Part shown: positions 51,770 to 63,390 of the stretch, one piece after another
Position numbering within the stretch: position 1 is the stretch's first letter
How the letters are laid out: each line of letters starts with the position of its first letter
Assembly (NCBI GenBank): GCA_900315105.1
Contig: OMXX01000031.1
Coordinates: 76,522 to 140,521, forward strand
DNA: 64,000 nt
Reading direction: 5' to 3'
From: an uncultured Prevotellaceae bacterium
GTDB taxonomy: Bacteria; Bacteroidota; Bacteroidia; Bacteroidales; Bacteroidaceae
The notes under the pieces: generated by a model
Database searches by the model: none
What the model saw: only the letters and a program-made list of their open reading frames with translations
Told to the model about the DNA's origin: nothing
Made by a program: the position numbers and the translations under genes

Positions 51770-54700
51770 TTAGAGGTCTCTGTCAGAGAACTCGAGGACA
51801 TTGCGACGGTTAGCCTGAAGACGCTCATAGCCTTCCTTGCTACCAACAATGATCTTCTCGAACTCACGCAGACCTGTACCAGCAGGAATGAGGTGACCGC
51901 AGATTACGTTCTCCTTCATACCGAGGAGTGAATCGCTCTTTCCGCGGATAGCAGCCTCGTTGAGCACCTTCGTTGTCTCCTGGAATGATGCAGCAGACAT
52001 GAAGCTCTTGGTATGGAGAGCGGCACGTGTGATACCCTGAAGAATCTGTGTAGATGTTGCAGGGATAGTGTCACGAACCTGGATAGTCTTCAAGTCACGA
52101 CGCTTGAGGCTTGCGTTCTCGTCACGGAGCTTGCGGGCAGAGATAATCTCACCTGCACGAACGTTCTCAGAGTCGCCTGCGTTGATAACGTACTTCTTAC
52201 CCCAGATACGATCGTTCTCCTCAGCGAAGTCGAGCTTATCGACGATATCGCTCTCAAGGAAGCATGTATCGCCTGGCTCGTTGATCTGTACCTTACGCAT
52301 CATCTGACGAACGATAATCTCGAAGTGCTTATCGTTGATCTTTACACCCTGCAGACGATATACATCCTGTACCTCGTTCACGATATACTCCTGAACAGCG
52401 GTAGGACCCTTAATGGCAAGGATATCGTTTGGTGTGATTACACCGTCAGAGAGTGGAGTTCCGGCACGAACAGCATCACGGTCCTGAACGAGCAACTGCT
52501 TGCTTGTTGGAACGAGATACTTGCGCTCCTCACCAGTCTTAGAAACGATTGTAACCTCACGGTTGTTACGCTTGAGCTGTGGGTTGATCTTAACCTCACC
52601 GTCGATTTCGCTGACGATAGCAGGGTTGCTTGGGTTACGAGCCTCGAAGAGCTCAGTTACACGTGGCAGACCACCGGTGATATCACCTGCGCGGCTTACA
52701 GTACGTGGAATCTTAACGAGAGTAGCACCAGAGCTGATTACCTGACCGTCGTCAACAACTACGTGACCACCTACAGGGAAGTTATAGCGTCCGAGTACCT
52801 CACCGTTCTCATCGATAATCTCACAGGTTGGGATCTTTGAACGGTCCTTAGCCTCGATGATTACCTTATCGGTCATACCTGTTGTATCGTCGGTCTCGGC
52901 ATTGTATGTGAGACCTTCAACAACATCGTGGAACTTAACCTTACCCTTGAACTCTGTAACGATGACAGCGTTGAATGGGTCCCAACGACAGATCTCGTCG
53001 CCCTTCTTAACAACATCACCATTCTTATAGTAGAGTGAAGAACCGTAAGGAACAGCCATGTTAGAGAGTACGACACCAGTTGTAGGATCGATGAAACGAA
53101 CCTCGGCAAGACGGCTTACTACCATCTCACAGTCGCGGTCGTCCTCCTTGAATGGAACGGTACGGAGCTCATCGAACTCAATACGAGCCTCTGCCACCTT
53201 ACAGGTAACTGTTGCGTTAGCAGCAGCACCACCTGCGATACCACCGGCGTGGAACGTACGGAGAGTAAGCTGTGTACCTGGCTCACCGATAGCCTGTGCT
53301 GCGATGACACCAACAGCCTCACCCTTCTGTACCATGCGCTGTGTAGCGAGGTTACGACCGTAACACTTCTTACATACACCCTGACGAGACTCACAAGTGA
53401 GTACTGAACGGATTTCAACCATCTCGATACCTGCATCCTCGATAGCCTTTGCACGAGCCTCGGTGATTTCCTCACCTGCAGGACAGATAACCTCATTGGT
53501 ATGTGGGTTGATAACGTCGTGAACAGATACACGGCCAAGGATACGCTCATAGAGGCTTGAGATAACCTCATCACCATTCTTAAGAGCGGTGCAGAGAAGT
53601 CCGCGGAGTGTACCACAGTCGTCCTCGTTGATGATAACGTCGTGAGAAACGTCAACAAGACGACGTGTGAGGTAACCAGCGTCGGCTGTCTTCATCGCGG
53701 TATCAGCAAGACCCTTACGAGCACCGTGAGATGCAATGAAGTACTCAAGCACAGACATACCCTCCTTGAAGTTAGAAAGGATAGGGTTCTCAATGGTTGG
53801 ACGGTCGTCGGCACCTGCTTTTGTAGGCTTAGCCATCAGACCACGGATACCAGAGAGCTGCTTAATCTGGTCCTTAGAACCACGGGCACCAGAGTCAAGC
53901 ATCATGAATACGGCGTTGAAGCCCTGGTCAGCCTCGGTCATCTCCTTAAGGAGGATGTTACCGATGTCGTTGTTTACGTGTGTCCAAGTATCGATAACCT
54001 GATTATAACGCTCAGTATCGGTGATGAAGCCGAGGTTATAGTTATCGGTAATCTCACGGATCTTATCGTTACCAGCCTTGATGAGCTGCTCCTTCTCTGG
54101 TGGGATGATGATATCGTCAAGGTTGAATGACAGACCTGCGAGGTATGCCATACGATAACCAAGGTTCTTGATACCGTCGAGGAACTCACAAGCACGTGCG
54201 AAACCTACTGCCTTGATAACGTCAGCGATGATATCGCGGAGTGACTTCTTAGAGATAATGGTGTTTACGAAGCCCATCTCACGTGGAACGAGTTCGTTGA
54301 CGATTACACGACCAACAGAAGTCTCGACAGTATGACGGATGTACTTGCCATTCTCAATATCCTCAACAACAACCTTTACAGGAGCGTGGAGGTCACAACG
54401 CTTCTCATTGTAAGCGATGATAGCCTCTTCTGGACCATAGAATGAGAGTCCCTCACCCTTTGCACCCGGACGCATCTTTGTGATGTAGTAGAGACCGAGC
54501 ACCATATCCTGTGAAGGTACGGTGATAGGAGCACCGTTAGCTGGGTTCAGGATGTTATGGCTCTGGAGCATGAGAATCTGAGCCTCAAGTACTGCCTCGT
54601 GAGACAATGGGAGGTGAACAGCCATCTGGTCACCGTCGAAGTCGGCGTTGAACGCAGTACAAGCAAGTGGGTGGAGCTGGATAGCCTTACCCTCGATGAG

Positions 54701-56107
54701 CTTTGGCTGGAATGCCTGAATACCAAGACGGTGAAGTGTAGGAGCACGGTTCAGGAGAACTGGGTGTCCCTTCATCACATTCTCAAGGATATCATAGATG
54801 ATAGGCTCACGACGGTCAACAATACGCTTGGCTGACTTCACAGTCTTCACGATACCGCGCTCGATGAGCTTACGGATGATGAATGGTTTGTAAAGCTCGG
54901 CAGCCATAAGCTTTGGAAGACCGCACTCGCCCATGTTAAGCTCTGGACCTACAACGATTACTGAACGTGCAGAGTAGTCAACACGCTTACCGAGGAGGTT
55001 CTGACGGAAACGACCAGCCTTACCCTTCAGAGAGTCAGAGAGAGACTTGAGCGGACGGTTGCTCTCGCTCTTAACAGCGCTTGACTTACGAGAGTTGTCG
55101 AAGAGAGAGTCAACAGCCTCCTGAAGCATACGCTTCTCGTTACGGAGGATAACCTCTGGAGCATGAATCTCAACGAGACGCTTCAGACGGTTGTTACGGA
55201 TGATGACACGACGATAGAGGTCGTTGAGGTCGGATGTAGCGAAACGGCCGCCATCCAATGGTACGAGCGGACGGAGCTCTGGAGGAGTAACAGGAAGGAT
55301 CTTGAGAATCATCCACTCAGGACGATTCACATCCTTACTTGCACGGAATGCCTCTACAACCTGCAGACGCTTCAAAGCCTCGTTCTTACGCTGCTGTGAA
55401 GAATCGTTGTTGGCACTTTCACGAAGCTCTGCTGCAAGTGCGTCGAGGTCAAGGTTCTGCAGGAGGTAGTAGATTGCCTCTGCACCCATCTTACAAACGT
55501 ACTTGTTTGGATCGTCGTCATCAAGATAGTCGTTGTTTGGATCAAGGTAGCTGTCAACAATGTTGATGTACTCTTCCTCAGAGATGAGGTCGCCTACATG
55601 TGTACCGTTAAGGTCACCGCTACCATCTGGTGCCTGTACTGGATGAGTACCGTTCTTGCCAGCCATAGGACCTGGCTTGATAACGATGTACTTCTCATAG
55701 TAGATTACAGACTCCAGCTTCTTTGTTGGCATACCGAGCAGATATCCAATCTTGTTTGGAAGGCTGCGGAAATACCAGATATGTGCAACAGGAACCACGA
55801 GTTCGATGTGGCCTGAACGCTCACGACGTACTTTCTTCTCTGTTACCTCAACACCGCATCGGTCACAGACGATACCCTTATAGCGGATGCGCTTGTACTT
55901 ACCGCAGGCACACTCGAAGTCCTTTGTAGGACCGAAGATGCGCTCGCAGAAAAGACCGTCACGCTCTGGCTTATAGGTACGGTAGTTGATGGTCTCAGGC
56001 TTGGTAACCTCACCGTATGAGTTCTCAAGGATTTCCTCTGGAGAAGCCAGACCAATAGTGATCTTGGTGAAGTTATTCTTTATTTTTGTATCTTTTTTGA
56101 AAGCCAT
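51770..56107 (-). CDS. rpoC: DNA-directed RNA polymerase subunit beta'
   Basis: 1445 residues. The N-terminal zinc site is [20 protein letters not shown]; the catalytic magnesium loop NADFDGDQM is at ~484-492; the second zinc site uses [16 protein letters not shown]; the bridge-helix and trigger-loop regions ([35 protein letters not shown]) are intact. It forms the active-site cleft with RpoB. It is the last gene of the operon. Confidence 0.98.
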   Translation of the reverse strand: MAFKKDTKIKNNFTKITIGLASPEEILENSYGEVTKPETINYRTYKPERDGLFCERIFGPTKDFECACGKYKRIRYKGIVCDRCGVEVTEKKVRRERSGHIELVVPVAHIWYFRSLPNKIGYLLGMPTKKLESVIYYEKYIVIKPGPMAGKNGTHPVQAPDGSGDLNGTHVGDLISEEEYINIVDSYLDPNNDYLDDDDPNKYVCKMGAEAIYYLLQNLDLDALAAELRESANNDSSQQRKNEALKRLQVVEAFRASKDVNRPEWMILKILPVTPPELRPLVPLDGGRFATSDLNDLYRRVIIRNNRLKRLVEIHAPEVILRNEKRMLQEAVDSLFDNSRKSSAVKSESNRPLKSLSDSLKGKAGRFRQNLLGKRVDYSARSVIVVGPELNMGECGLPKLMAAELYKPFIIRKLIERGIVKTVKSAKRIVDRREPIIYDILENVMKGHPVLLNRAPTLHRLGIQAFQPKLIEGKAIQLHPLACTAFNADFDGDQMAVHLPLSHEAVLEAQILMLQSHNILNPANGAPITVPSQDMVLGLYYITKMRPGAKGEGLSFYGPEEAIIAYNEKRCDLHAPVKVVVEDIENGKYIRHTVETSVGRVIVNELVPREMGFVNTIISKKSLRDIIADVIKAVGFARACEFLDGIKNLGYRMAYLAGLSFNLDDIIIPPEKEQLIKAGNDKIREITDNYNLGFITDTERYNQVIDTWTHVNNDIGNILLKEMTEADQGFNAVFMMLDSGARGSKDQIKQLSGIRGLMAKPTKAGADDRPTIENPILSNFKEGMSVLEYFIASHGARKGLADTAMKTADAGYLTRRLVDVSHDVIINEDDCGTLRGLLCTALKNGDEVISSLYERILGRVSVHDVINPHTNEVICPAGEEITEARAKAIEDAGIEMVEIRSVLTCESRQGVCKKCYGRNLATQRMVQKGEAVGVIAAQAIGEPGTQLTLRTFHAGGIAGGAAANATVTCKVAEARIEFDELRTVPFKEDDRDCEMVVSRLAEVRFIDPTTGVVLSNMAVPYGSSLYYKNGDVVKKGDEICRWDPFNAVIVTEFKGKVKFHDVVEGLTYNAETDDTTGMTDKVIIEAKDRSKIPTCEIIDENGEVLGRYNFPVGGHVVVDDGQVISSGATLVKIPRTVSRAGDITGGLPRVTELFEARNPSNPAIVSEIDGEVKINPQLKRNNREVTIVSKTGEERKYLVPTSKQLLVQDRDAVRAGTPLSDGVITPNDILAIKGPTAVQEYIVNEVQDVYRLQGVKINDKHFEIIVRQMMRKVQINEPGDTCFLESDIVDKLDFAEENDRIWGKKYVINAGDSENVRAGEIISARKLRDENASLKRRDLKTIQVRDTIPATSTQILQGITRAALHTKSFMSAASFQETTKVLNEAAIRGKSDSLLGMKENVICGHLIPAGTGLREFEKIIVGSKEGYERLQANRRNVLEFSDRDL

Positions 56108-56175
56108 ATGTATTTACAATTTGACTATTTACTATTTACAATTTACTTATTCTTACAATCCTTTTCAATTGTAAA

Positions 56176-59100
56176 TTAATCAAGCTTAATGCTAAGACCG
56201 AGGCCGCGAAGCTCATGGAGAAGCACGTTGAGTGACTCTGGAATACCAGGAGTTGGCATTGGATCACCCTTAACGATAGCCTCATAGCTCTTAGAACGGC
56301 CTACAACGTCGTCAGACTTGATAGTAAGGATTTCCTGAAGCACATGAGAAGCGCCGAATGCCTCGATTGCCCAAACCTCCATCTCTCCGAAACGCTGACC
56401 ACCGAACTGTGCCTTACCACCAAGTGGCTGCTGAGTGATGAGGGAGTAAGGACCGATAGAACGAGCGTGCATCTTGTCCTCAACCATGTGACCGAGCTTC
56501 AAGAAGTATGTGATACCGATTGTAGCAGGCTGGTCGAACATCTCACCTGTCTCACCATCATAGAGGTGTGTAGAGCAGTAACGTGGGAGACCTGCCTTGT
56601 CAGTCCACTCGTTCAAGTCGTCAAGCTTAGCACCATCGAAGATAGGAGTTGCGAACTTAACACCGAGCTTCTTACCGGCAGCACCGAGAACAGCCTCGAA
56701 TATCTGACCAAGGTTCATACGTGATGGCACACCCAGAGGGTTAAGTACCAAGTCAACTGGACGACCATCCTCGAGGAATGGCATATCCTCCTGACGAACA
56801 ACCTTAGATACGATACCCTTGTTACCGTGACGACCTGCAAGCTTATCACCTACACCGATCTTACGCTTCTTAGCGATATAAACCTTAGCCATCTGCTGAA
56901 CGCCTGATGGGAGATCATCACCGATAGAAATAGCGAACTTACGGCGCTTGAGCTCAGCATCAAGGAGCTTGTACTTGCGGATGTAGTTCATAATCAAACG
57001 CTGGATGAGCTTGTCTGCATGGTCATCGCCAGTCCAGTTGTTAGACTGGATGCCGTCGAACTCAAGGTTAGCGATAGCAGAAGCTGTGAACTTGCTGCCC
57101 TTTGTGATGATCTCAGCACCTGTGTAGTCCTTAACGCCCTGAGAGGTCTTGTCCTCTGTGAGAGTCAGGAGCTTGTCAACAAGGATTTCCTTGAGATCCT
57201 TTGCCTTTGCCTCGTACTCCTCGTCAATCTTGGCAAGGATGATCTTATCCTGCTTCTTAGACTCACGGGTCTTGATTGCACGAGAGAAGAGCTTCTTATC
57301 GATAACCACACCAGAGAGTGATGGGTTAGCCTTCAATGAAGAATCCTTAACGTCACCAGCCTTGTCGCCGAAGATAGCACGGAGAAGCTTTTCCTCTGGA
57401 GATGGATCGCTCTCACCCTTAGGAGAGATCTTACCGATCATGATATCGCCTGGCTCGATACGTGCACCGATACGAACGATACCGTTATCATCGAGGTCCT
57501 TTGTTGCATCCTCTGATACGTTAGGAATATCAGCTGTGAATTCCTCCATACCACGCTTTGTCTCACGAACCTCGAGAGCGTACTCGTCAACATGAACAGA
57601 TGTAAGGATATCCTCACGAACTACGCGCTCGTTAAGTACGATAGCATCCTCATAGTTGTAACCCTTCCAAGGCATGTAGGCAACGAGGAGGTTGCGGCCA
57701 AGTGCAAGCTCACCGTTCTCGGTAGCATAACCCTCAGTGAGGATATCGCCAGCCTTTACACGCTGTCCCTTCTCACAGATTGGACGAAGGTCGATGGTCA
57801 TGTTCTGGTTTGTACGGCGGAACTTAGGAATACGGTATTCCTTGATAGCAGGCTCGAAGCTAACGAACTCGTCATCCTCTGTGCGGTCGTAGAGAATACG
57901 TATTGTTGTTGCATCAACATACTCGATAACACCCTCGCCCTCGGCAGTAATCATAGTACGTGAGTCCTCACATACCTGCTGCTCAAGACCAGTACCTACG
58001 ATAGGAGCATCGTTGTGGAGCAATGGAACTGCCTGACGCATCATGTTACATCCCATCAGCGCACGGTGACCGTCATCATGCTCAAGGAATGGGATAAGAC
58101 CTGCACTTACAGATGCAATCTGCTGTGGAGATACGTCCATGAGGTTAACCTCTGATGGTGGAACTACAGGGAAGTCTGAGTTCTCACGGCACTTAACGAC
58201 CTCACGGATGAAGTTACCATCGTCCTTAAGTGGAGCATTACCCTGACCGATGATCTGATCCTCTTCCTCCTCTGCTGTGAGATATACCACATTCTTATTG
58301 TCGAGGTCAACAACAGAGTTGTTTACCTTACGATATGGTGTCTCAATGAAGCCGAGATTATTGATCTGGGCATACATACAGAGAGAAGAGATAAGACCGA
58401 TGTTTGGTCCTTCAGGAGACTCGATAGGACAGAGACGTCCGTAGTGAGTATAGTGTACGTCACGAACCTCGAAACCTGCACGCTCACGAGAAAGACCGCC
58501 AGGACCAAGGGCAGAGAGACGACGCTTGTGTGTCACCTCGGCCAGAGGGTTGGTCTGGTCCATGAACTGAGAGAGTGGGTTTGTTCCGAAGAACGAGTTG
58601 ATAACGCTTGAGATAGTCTTTGCGTTGATAAGGTCGGTTGGAGTGAAGACCTCATTGTCACGCACGTTCATGCGCTCGCGGATTGTGCGGCTCATACGTG
58701 CAAGACCGATGCTGAACTGATTTGCCAACTGCTCGCCTACAGTACGTACACGACGGTTTGACAAGTGGTCGATATCATCGACAGTAGCATTTGAGTTGAT
58801 GAGGTTGATGAGGTACTTGATAATCTCGATGATATCCTCATGAGTAAGAGTACGTACATCCATGCTGGTGTCAAGATTCAACTTCTTGTTGATTCTGTAA
58901 CGACCAACCTCACCGAGGTCATAACGCTTGTCAGAGAAGAAGAGGTTCTGAATCACCTCACGAGCACTCTGATCATCAGCAGGGTCTGCATTACGCAACT
59001 GACGGTAGATATATGTAACAGCTTCCTTTTCTGAGTTTGAAGGGTCCTTGAGCAGGGTATTGAAGATGATACCATACTTAGAAGCAGACTCTGCAGTCTT

Positions 59101-59985
59101 GTGAACAAGGATTGTTCTCTGCTCAGAATCAAGAATCTGGTCGATATTCTCCTTTGTAATCTCTGTCTCGCGCTCAAGGATAACCTCATTACGCTCGATA
59201 GATACAACCTCACCTGTATCCTCATCTACGAAGTCCTCATTCCAAGACTTCAATACACGAGCTGCAAGTGTACGGCCAAGACAAGCCTGAAGGTTCTTCT
59301 TGTTTACCTTAACCTCCTCAGCGAGGTCGAAGAGCTCAAGAATCTGCTTATCACTCTCATAGCCGATAGCACGGAGAAGTGTTGTTACAGGCAGCTTCTT
59401 CTTACGGTCGATGTAAGCGAACATGACATTGTTGATGTCAGTTGCGAACTCAATCCAAGAACCCTTGAATGGAATGATACGTGCAGAATAGAGCACAGTA
59501 CCATTTGCATGGGTACCCTGACCGAAGAACACACCTGGAGAACGGTGGAGCTGTGATACAACAACACGCTCTGCACCGTTGATTACGAAAGTACCGTTTG
59601 AGGTCATGTAAGGGATTGTTCCGAGGAACACATCAGAAGTGATGGTCTCGAAATCCTCATGCTCAGGGTCAGTACAGAACAGCTTCATCTTTGCCTTCAT
59701 AGGCACGCTGTATGTCAGACCTCTCTCAAGGCACTCCTCGATAGTGTAGCGAGGCGGATCAATGTAGTAGTCCAGGAACTCCAGGACGAAGTTATTACGA
59801 GTGTCTGTAATAGGGAAGTTCTCTGCGAAAACCTTGTACAGACCATCATTCTTACGATCCTCTGGTGGGGTATCCAACTGAAGGAAGTCGCGGAATGACT
59901 TGAGCTGCACATCAAGGAAATCCGGATATGGCATCGGATTCTTGACGCGAGCGAAGCTTACTCTTTTTTCGACTTTTGCTGCCAT
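56176..59985 (-). CDS. rpoB: DNA-directed RNA polymerase subunit beta
   Basis: 1269 residues, [20 protein letters not shown] onward. The rifampicin region [20 protein letters not shown] then [20 protein letters not shown] is wild type at the usual resistance positions. GNKGIVSKV and [20 protein letters not shown] are conserved catalytic-cleft segments. 68 bases separate it from rpoC. Confidence 0.98.
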   Translation of the reverse strand: MAAKVEKRVSFARVKNPMPYPDFLDVQLKSFRDFLQLDTPPEDRKNDGLYKVFAENFPITDTRNNFVLEFLDYYIDPPRYTIEECLERGLTYSVPMKAKMKLFCTDPEHEDFETITSDVFLGTIPYMTSNGTFVINGAERVVVSQLHRSPGVFFGQGTHANGTVLYSARIIPFKGSWIEFATDINNVMFAYIDRKKKLPVTTLLRAIGYESDKQILELFDLAEEVKVNKKNLQACLGRTLAARVLKSWNEDFVDEDTGEVVSIERNEVILERETEITKENIDQILDSEQRTILVHKTAESASKYGIIFNTLLKDPSNSEKEAVTYIYRQLRNADPADDQSAREVIQNLFFSDKRYDLGEVGRYRINKKLNLDTSMDVRTLTHEDIIEIIKYLINLINSNATVDDIDHLSNRRVRTVGEQLANQFSIGLARMSRTIRERMNVRDNEVFTPTDLINAKTISSVINSFFGTNPLSQFMDQTNPLAEVTHKRRLSALGPGGLSRERAGFEVRDVHYTHYGRLCPIESPEGPNIGLISSLCMYAQINNLGFIETPYRKVNNSVVDLDNKNVVYLTAEEEEDQIIGQGNAPLKDDGNFIREVVKCRENSDFPVVPPSEVNLMDVSPQQIASVSAGLIPFLEHDDGHRALMGCNMMRQAVPLLHNDAPIVGTGLEQQVCEDSRTMITAEGEGVIEYVDATTIRILYDRTEDDEFVSFEPAIKEYRIPKFRRTNQNMTIDLRPICEKGQRVKAGDILTEGYATENGELALGRNLLVAYMPWKGYNYEDAIVLNERVVREDILTSVHVDEYALEVRETKRGMEEFTADIPNVSEDATKDLDDNGIVRIGARIEPGDIMIGKISPKGESDPSPEEKLLRAIFGDKAGDVKDSSLKANPSLSGVVIDKKLFSRAIKTRESKKQDKIILAKIDEEYEAKAKDLKEILVDKLLTLTEDKTSQGVKDYTGAEIITKGSKFTASAIANLEFDGIQSNNWTGDDHADKLIQRLIMNYIRKYKLLDAELKRRKFAISIGDDLPSGVQQMAKVYIAKKRKIGVGDKLAGRHGNKGIVSKVVRQEDMPFLEDGRPVDLVLNPLGVPSRMNLGQIFEAVLGAAGKKLGVKFATPIFDGAKLDDLNEWTDKAGLPRYCSTHLYDGETGEMFDQPATIGITYFLKLGHMVEDKMHARSIGPYSLITQQPLGGKAQFGGQRFGEMEVWAIEAFGASHVLQEILTIKSDDVVGRSKSYEAIVKGDPMPTPGIPESLNVLLHELRGLGLSIKLD

Positions 59986-60089
59986 TAATTAATGAATCTA
60001 AAAATATATATTTTTGTTATTATTTATTTTCTGCTTAATAGTCTCTCACAGGATATCCTCTCACTTTCACACTATTAAGACAACAAAAA

Positions 60090-60122
60090 GGTTAAGACCC
60101 ACCTACTTAGTAGATCTTAACC
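60090..60122 (-). terminator. attenuator-like hairpin between rplL and rpoB
   Basis: GGTTAAGA (60090-60097) pairs with TCTTAACC (60115-60122), with an inner CTAC/GTAG stem, and is followed on the minus strand by TTTTTGTTGTC. It occupies the place where E. coli has its rplL-rpoB attenuator. Confidence 0.65.
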
Positions 60123-60146
60123 AGTTTGTTTTTTTTATGTTGGTAA

Positions 60147-60178
60147 CCGGAAATTCCGGATATCCCGGAAGTTCCAGT
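60147..60178. repeat. 9-bp phased CCGG array, copy 2
   Basis: CCGG at 60147, 60156 and 60165, and CCAG at 60174, spaced exactly 9 bp, just after the rplL stop codon. Confidence 0.65.
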
Positions 60179-60192
60179 CAGCAAGAGCATTA

Positions 60193-60573
60193 TTACTTGA
60201 GCTCTACCTTAGCACCAGCCTCTTCGATAGCCTTCTTAAGGTTCTCAGCCTCTGCCTTTGAGATACCCTCCTTGATCTTAGAAGGAGCACCGTCAACGAG
60301 ATCCTTAGCTTCCTTAAGACCGAGACCACAAGCCTCCTTAACAGCCTTTACAACAGCGAGCTTAGCGCCACCTACCTCAGCGAGAACAACGTCGAAAGAG
60401 TCCTTCTCCTCTGCACCAGCAGCATCACCAGCAGCAGCTGGACCTGCAGCTACAGCAACAGCTGCAGCAGCTGGCTCAATACCATACTCGTCCTTGAGGA
60501 CCTGTGCCAATTCATTTACTTCCTTAACTGTGAGGTTTACGAGTTCCTCAGCAATAGCTTTAATATCTGCCAT
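60193..60573 (-). CDS. rplL: 50S ribosomal protein L7/L12
   Basis: 126 residues. The N-terminal dimerisation helices ([20 protein letters not shown]) are joined by an Ala/Gly-rich hinge ([20 protein letters not shown]) to the factor-binding C-terminal domain ([32 protein letters not shown]). It recruits translation GTPases to the stalk. Confidence 0.97.
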   Translation of the reverse strand: MADIKAIAEELVNLTVKEVNELAQVLKDEYGIEPAAAAVAVAAGPAAAGDAAGAEEKDSFDVVLAEVGGAKLAVVKAVKEACGLGLKEAKDLVDGAPSKIKEGISKAEAENLKKAIEEAGAKVELK

Positions 60574-60620
60574 TTTATTTAAAAATTTAATTTGTTTATA
60601 CTTTTGTTTTTGTTATGTTT

Positions 60621-60668
60621 CCGGAGAATCCGGTAAGCCGGTATATCCGGTAGTTCCGGTAGAACCGG
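60621..60668. repeat. 9-bp phased CCGG array, copy 3 (six CCGG)
   Basis: CCGG at 60621, 60630, 60638, 60647, 60656 and 60665, spacing 9, 8, 9, 9, 9, directly downstream of rplJ in the rplJ-rplL spacer. It can be read as open frame on the minus strand, but no gene is expected there. Confidence 0.75.
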
Positions 60669-60675
60669 GAATGTA

Positions 60676-61194
60676 TTAAGCTTCCTTCTTTGAAAGAGTC
60701 TCGAGGAGACCGTGGATCTTGCCACCAGCTGAACCCTGGAGTGCAGAAACAACGTTCTTTGCAGGAGACTGAAGGAGAGCAACGATATCGGCGATAACCT
60801 CGTTCTTGCTCTTGATAGCAGCAAGCTGTGAGAGATTCTCAGCACCAACGAATACCATTTCCTCAGCATAAGCAGCCTTGAGAGTAGGATTTACGTCCTT
60901 GAACTCCTTGAGAAGCTTAGCAGGTACGTTAGCTGTCTGACAGAACATCAGAGCTGTAGTACCCTTGAGAGTATCGTAAAGAGCAGAGAAATCTACATCA
61001 GATGCATCAAAAGCCTTGCGCAGAAGCTTGTTCTTTGCAACAACGAGCTTAATCTCGCTCTTGAAACACTTACGGCGAAGTGCGCTTGTGTCAGCAGCAT
61101 TCAAACCTGTCAAGTCAACGAGGTAGAAATGTGGATACTGCTTCAACAGCTCACCAAGCTCGGTGATGATAGTATCTTTTACTTCTTTTTTCAT
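60676..61194 (-). CDS. rplJ: 50S ribosomal protein L10
   Basis: 172 residues, MKKEVKDTIITELGELLKQY onward, with YLVDLTGLNAADTSALRRKC (rRNA-binding part) and a C-terminal helix that carries L7/L12 dimers (NVVSALQGSAGGKIHGLLET). It forms the base of the ribosomal stalk. Confidence 0.96.
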   Translation of the reverse strand: MKKEVKDTIITELGELLKQYPHFYLVDLTGLNAADTSALRRKCFKSEIKLVVAKNKLLRKAFDASDVDFSALYDTLKGTTALMFCQTANVPAKLLKEFKDVNPTLKAAYAEEMVFVGAENLSQLAAIKSKNEVIADIVALLQSPAKNVVSALQGSAGGKIHGLLETLSKKEA

Positions 61195-61212
61195 TTTACA
61201 AAACTTTTAGAG

Positions 61213-61905
61213 TTACTCGGCTGATTTAGGATCAATCTTGATACCCTTACTCATAGTGCTTGAAATAAAGATACTCTTGATGTATGTGCCCTTTGCAGCA
61301 GCTGGCTTGAGCTTGTTAACTGTAGAGATGAACTCCTTGGCGTTACCAAAGATCTGATCAGCTGTCATTGATACCTTACCGATTGATGTGTGGATGATAC
61401 CAGTCTTGTCAACCTTGAAGTCAATCTTACCCTGCTTAACCTCCTTAACAGCCTGTGCAATGTTCATTGTTACAGTACCGCTCTTTGGGTTTGGCATGAG
61501 GCCACGAGGACCGAGGATACGACCGATAGGACCGATCTTACCCATGCAAGAAGGCATAGTGATAATGACATCAACGTCAGTCCAACCACCCTTGATCTTC
61601 TCGATATACTCGTCAAGACCAACATAGTCAGCACCAGCTTCCTTAGCAGCTGCCTCCTGATCAGGAGTACAGAGTGCGAGCACACGAGTAACCTTACCAG
61701 TTCCGTTTGGAAGTGACACAACGCCACGAACCATCTGGTTAGCCTTACGAGGATCTACGCCAAGACGAATGTCAACATCGATAGATGCGTCAAACTTTGT
61801 TGTAGTGATTTCCTTGACGAGTGCTGCAGCCTCAGCAAGAGTATATGCCTTGTTAGCATCAACCTTACCAGCAACTGCCTTTTGATTTTTTGTCAATTTA
61901 CTCAT
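61213..61905 (-). CDS. rplA: 50S ribosomal protein L1
   Basis: 230 residues with the signature [29 protein letters not shown] given in pieces: [20 protein letters not shown] is clear, then [12 protein letters not shown]. It forms the mobile L1 stalk near the E site, and in other bacteria represses its own operon. Confidence 0.97.
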   Translation of the reverse strand: MSKLTKNQKAVAGKVDANKAYTLAEAAALVKEITTTKFDASIDVDIRLGVDPRKANQMVRGVVSLPNGTGKVTRVLALCTPDQEAAAKEAGADYVGLDEYIEKIKGGWTDVDVIITMPSCMGKIGPIGRILGPRGLMPNPKSGTVTMNIAQAVKEVKQGKIDFKVDKTGIIHTSIGKVSMTADQIFGNAKEFISTVNKLKPAAAKGTYIKSIFISSTMSKGIKIDPKSAE

Positions 61906-61959
61906 TTTCTTTGAAGTTTTTTCGGTACAAACGACTTACGTCTCCCGGAAATGAATTAC

Positions 61960-62397
61960 TTAAGCAGGAAAATCTCCCTTTACAGTGATACCCATACTAC
62001 GTGCGGTACCAGCGATGAGACGCATTGCAGACTCTACTGTGAAGCAGTTGAGGTCTGGCATCTTGTCCTCTGCGATTGTTCTGATCTGATCCCAAGTTAC
62101 CTCTGCTACCTTCTTACGATTAGGAGTAGAAGAACCTGACTTAATCTTGGCAATCTCCTTCAGCTGAACAGCTGCAGGTGGAGTCTTGATCTCAAAGCTG
62201 TATGATTTGTCAGCGTAGTAAGTGATAACAACAGGAAGTACCTTACCTGCCTTATCCTGGGTACGGGCATTGAACTCCTTGCAGAATCCCATGATGTTGA
62301 TACCCTTAGAACCCAGAGCAGGTCCTACTGGAGGTGAAGGATTCGCAGCGCCGCCTTTAATCTGTAACTTGATAAATCCAGCAACTTCTTTAGCCAT
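61960..62397 (-). CDS. rplK: 50S ribosomal protein L11
   Basis: 145 residues from [20 protein letters not shown]; an in-frame upstream extension to 62448 has no L11 character and is left out. The proline-rich N-terminal [17 protein letters not shown] and the C-terminal [11 protein letters not shown] are typical. It binds the GTPase-associated centre of 23S rRNA. Confidence 0.96.
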   Translation of the reverse strand: MAKEVAGFIKLQIKGGAANPSPPVGPALGSKGINIMGFCKEFNARTQDKAGKVLPVVITYYADKSYSFEIKTPPAAVQLKEIAKIKSGSSTPNRKKVAEVTWDQIRTIAEDKMPDLNCFTVESAMRLIAGTARSMGITVKGDFPA

Positions 62398-62481
62398 TTT
62401 TGTTAATATTAAATTTGTGTGAAATGTATATAAGTCAGCCTGATACAATCATGTTCCCCGTAACATGAGAACAATTCGGTA

Positions 62482-63027
62482 TTAAGCCTCCTTTTCTACT
62501 TGCATAAAACCGAGCTCCAGAGGTGTTTTACGTCCGAAGATCTTAACCATCACCTTCAGTTTACGCTTCTCTGCATTCACCTCCTCGATGACACCAGAGA
62601 AACCGCTGAATGGACCATCAGTAACCTTCACGATTTCATCAACCATGTATGGAATATCAACTTCCTCTACAAGTACAGTATCTTCTGCTGTACCGAGCAT
62701 CTTGTTGATGTCAGATTGACGAACAGGTGTAGGATCATCCAAACCACCAAGAAAACCGAGGCAATTAGGCATGAAGCGCAAAGTATGGGCCATATCTCCT
62801 ATGAGATTGGCCTCAACAAAAACGTATCCAGGAAGAGCAACCTTCTCTTTCACAACACGCTTACCATTACGCAAAGCAGCATGCTTCTCAACAGGAAGGA
62901 GAACCTGATTGACATTTGAACGGAGAAAATCGTTGTGACTCATCTCCTTCTCAATGTATTCCTTCAGTTTTTGTTCCTTTCCGCTGACAGCACGCATTAC
63001 GTACCATTTCATTCCTTTTTCAGCCAT
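62482..63027 (-). CDS. nusG: transcription termination/antitermination factor NusG
   Basis: 181 residues. The NGN domain ([31 protein letters not shown]) precedes a KOW domain ([20 protein letters not shown]). It links RNA polymerase with the ribosome through S10 or with Rho. It is 15 bases downstream of secE. Confidence 0.96.
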   Translation of the reverse strand: MAEKGMKWYVMRAVSGKEQKLKEYIEKEMSHNDFLRSNVNQVLLPVEKHAALRNGKRVVKEKVALPGYVFVEANLIGDMAHTLRFMPNCLGFLGGLDDPTPVRQSDINKMLGTAEDTVLVEEVDIPYMVDEIVKVTDGPFSGFSGVIEEVNAEKRKLKVMVKIFGRKTPLELGFMQVEKEA

Positions 63028-63042
63028 GATTTTCCTTAAAAA

Positions 63043-63231
63043 TTAGTTAGGATAAATTCTACTCATGACAAATTGGAAGATCGAGTCCATACCGAACACC
63101 ACAACTGCAATGAAAAGGGAAGCAGATAATACAACCATTGCAGAATGGGTCAACTCAGATCTTGTTGGCCAAGATGTTTTATGCGCAAGCTCATCGTAAC
63201 AAGCCTTGCAATAATTTACTATCTTATTCAT
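63043..63231 (-). CDS. secE: protein translocase subunit SecE
   Basis: 62 residues: an amphipathic N-terminal helix (NKIVNYCKACYDELAHKTSW PTRSEL) and one membrane helix (AMVVLSASLFIAVVVFGMDS). This short single-span form is the usual one outside enterobacteria. It stabilises SecY. Confidence 0.94.
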   Translation of the reverse strand: MNKIVNYCKACYDELAHKTSWPTRSELTHSAMVVLSASLFIAVVVFGMDSIFQFVMSRIYPN

Positions 63232-63247
63232 ATTATCTTTCTTTTAG

Positions 63248-63318
63248 CACGAGAGGCAGGAATCGAACCCACATTGACGGTTTTGGAGACCGCTCTCCTA
63301 CCATTGGAGGACTCTCGT
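63248..63318 (-). tRNA. tRNA-Trp (anticodon CCA)
   Basis: Acceptor ACGAGAG (63318-63312) pairs with CTCTCGT (63255-63249), discriminator G at 63248. The anticodon stem GCGGT/ACCGT encloses CTCCAAA, giving CCA. The T arm has GTGGGTTCGATTCCTGC. CCA is not encoded at the 3' end. Its place between tuf and secE is usual for Bacteroidetes. Confidence 0.95.
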
Positions 63319-63390
63319 AAGTGATTCCCGACCCGAAGACCGGGAATCTATATCTGATTTTTAAATCTTCAGAATGATTTGGTTCAAGGA

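Noticed and set aside
52013..52840. Long plus-strand frames opposite rpoC and rpoB (for example 275 residues)
   Set aside because: They are antisense shadows caused by codon bias of the polymerase genes; none has a domain, promoter or ribosome-binding site.
60579..60869. 96-residue minus-strand frame containing a Pro-rich stretch near 60.6 kb
   Set aside because: It overlaps rplJ in another frame and its remainder is the 9-bp CCGG array. No evidence for translation.
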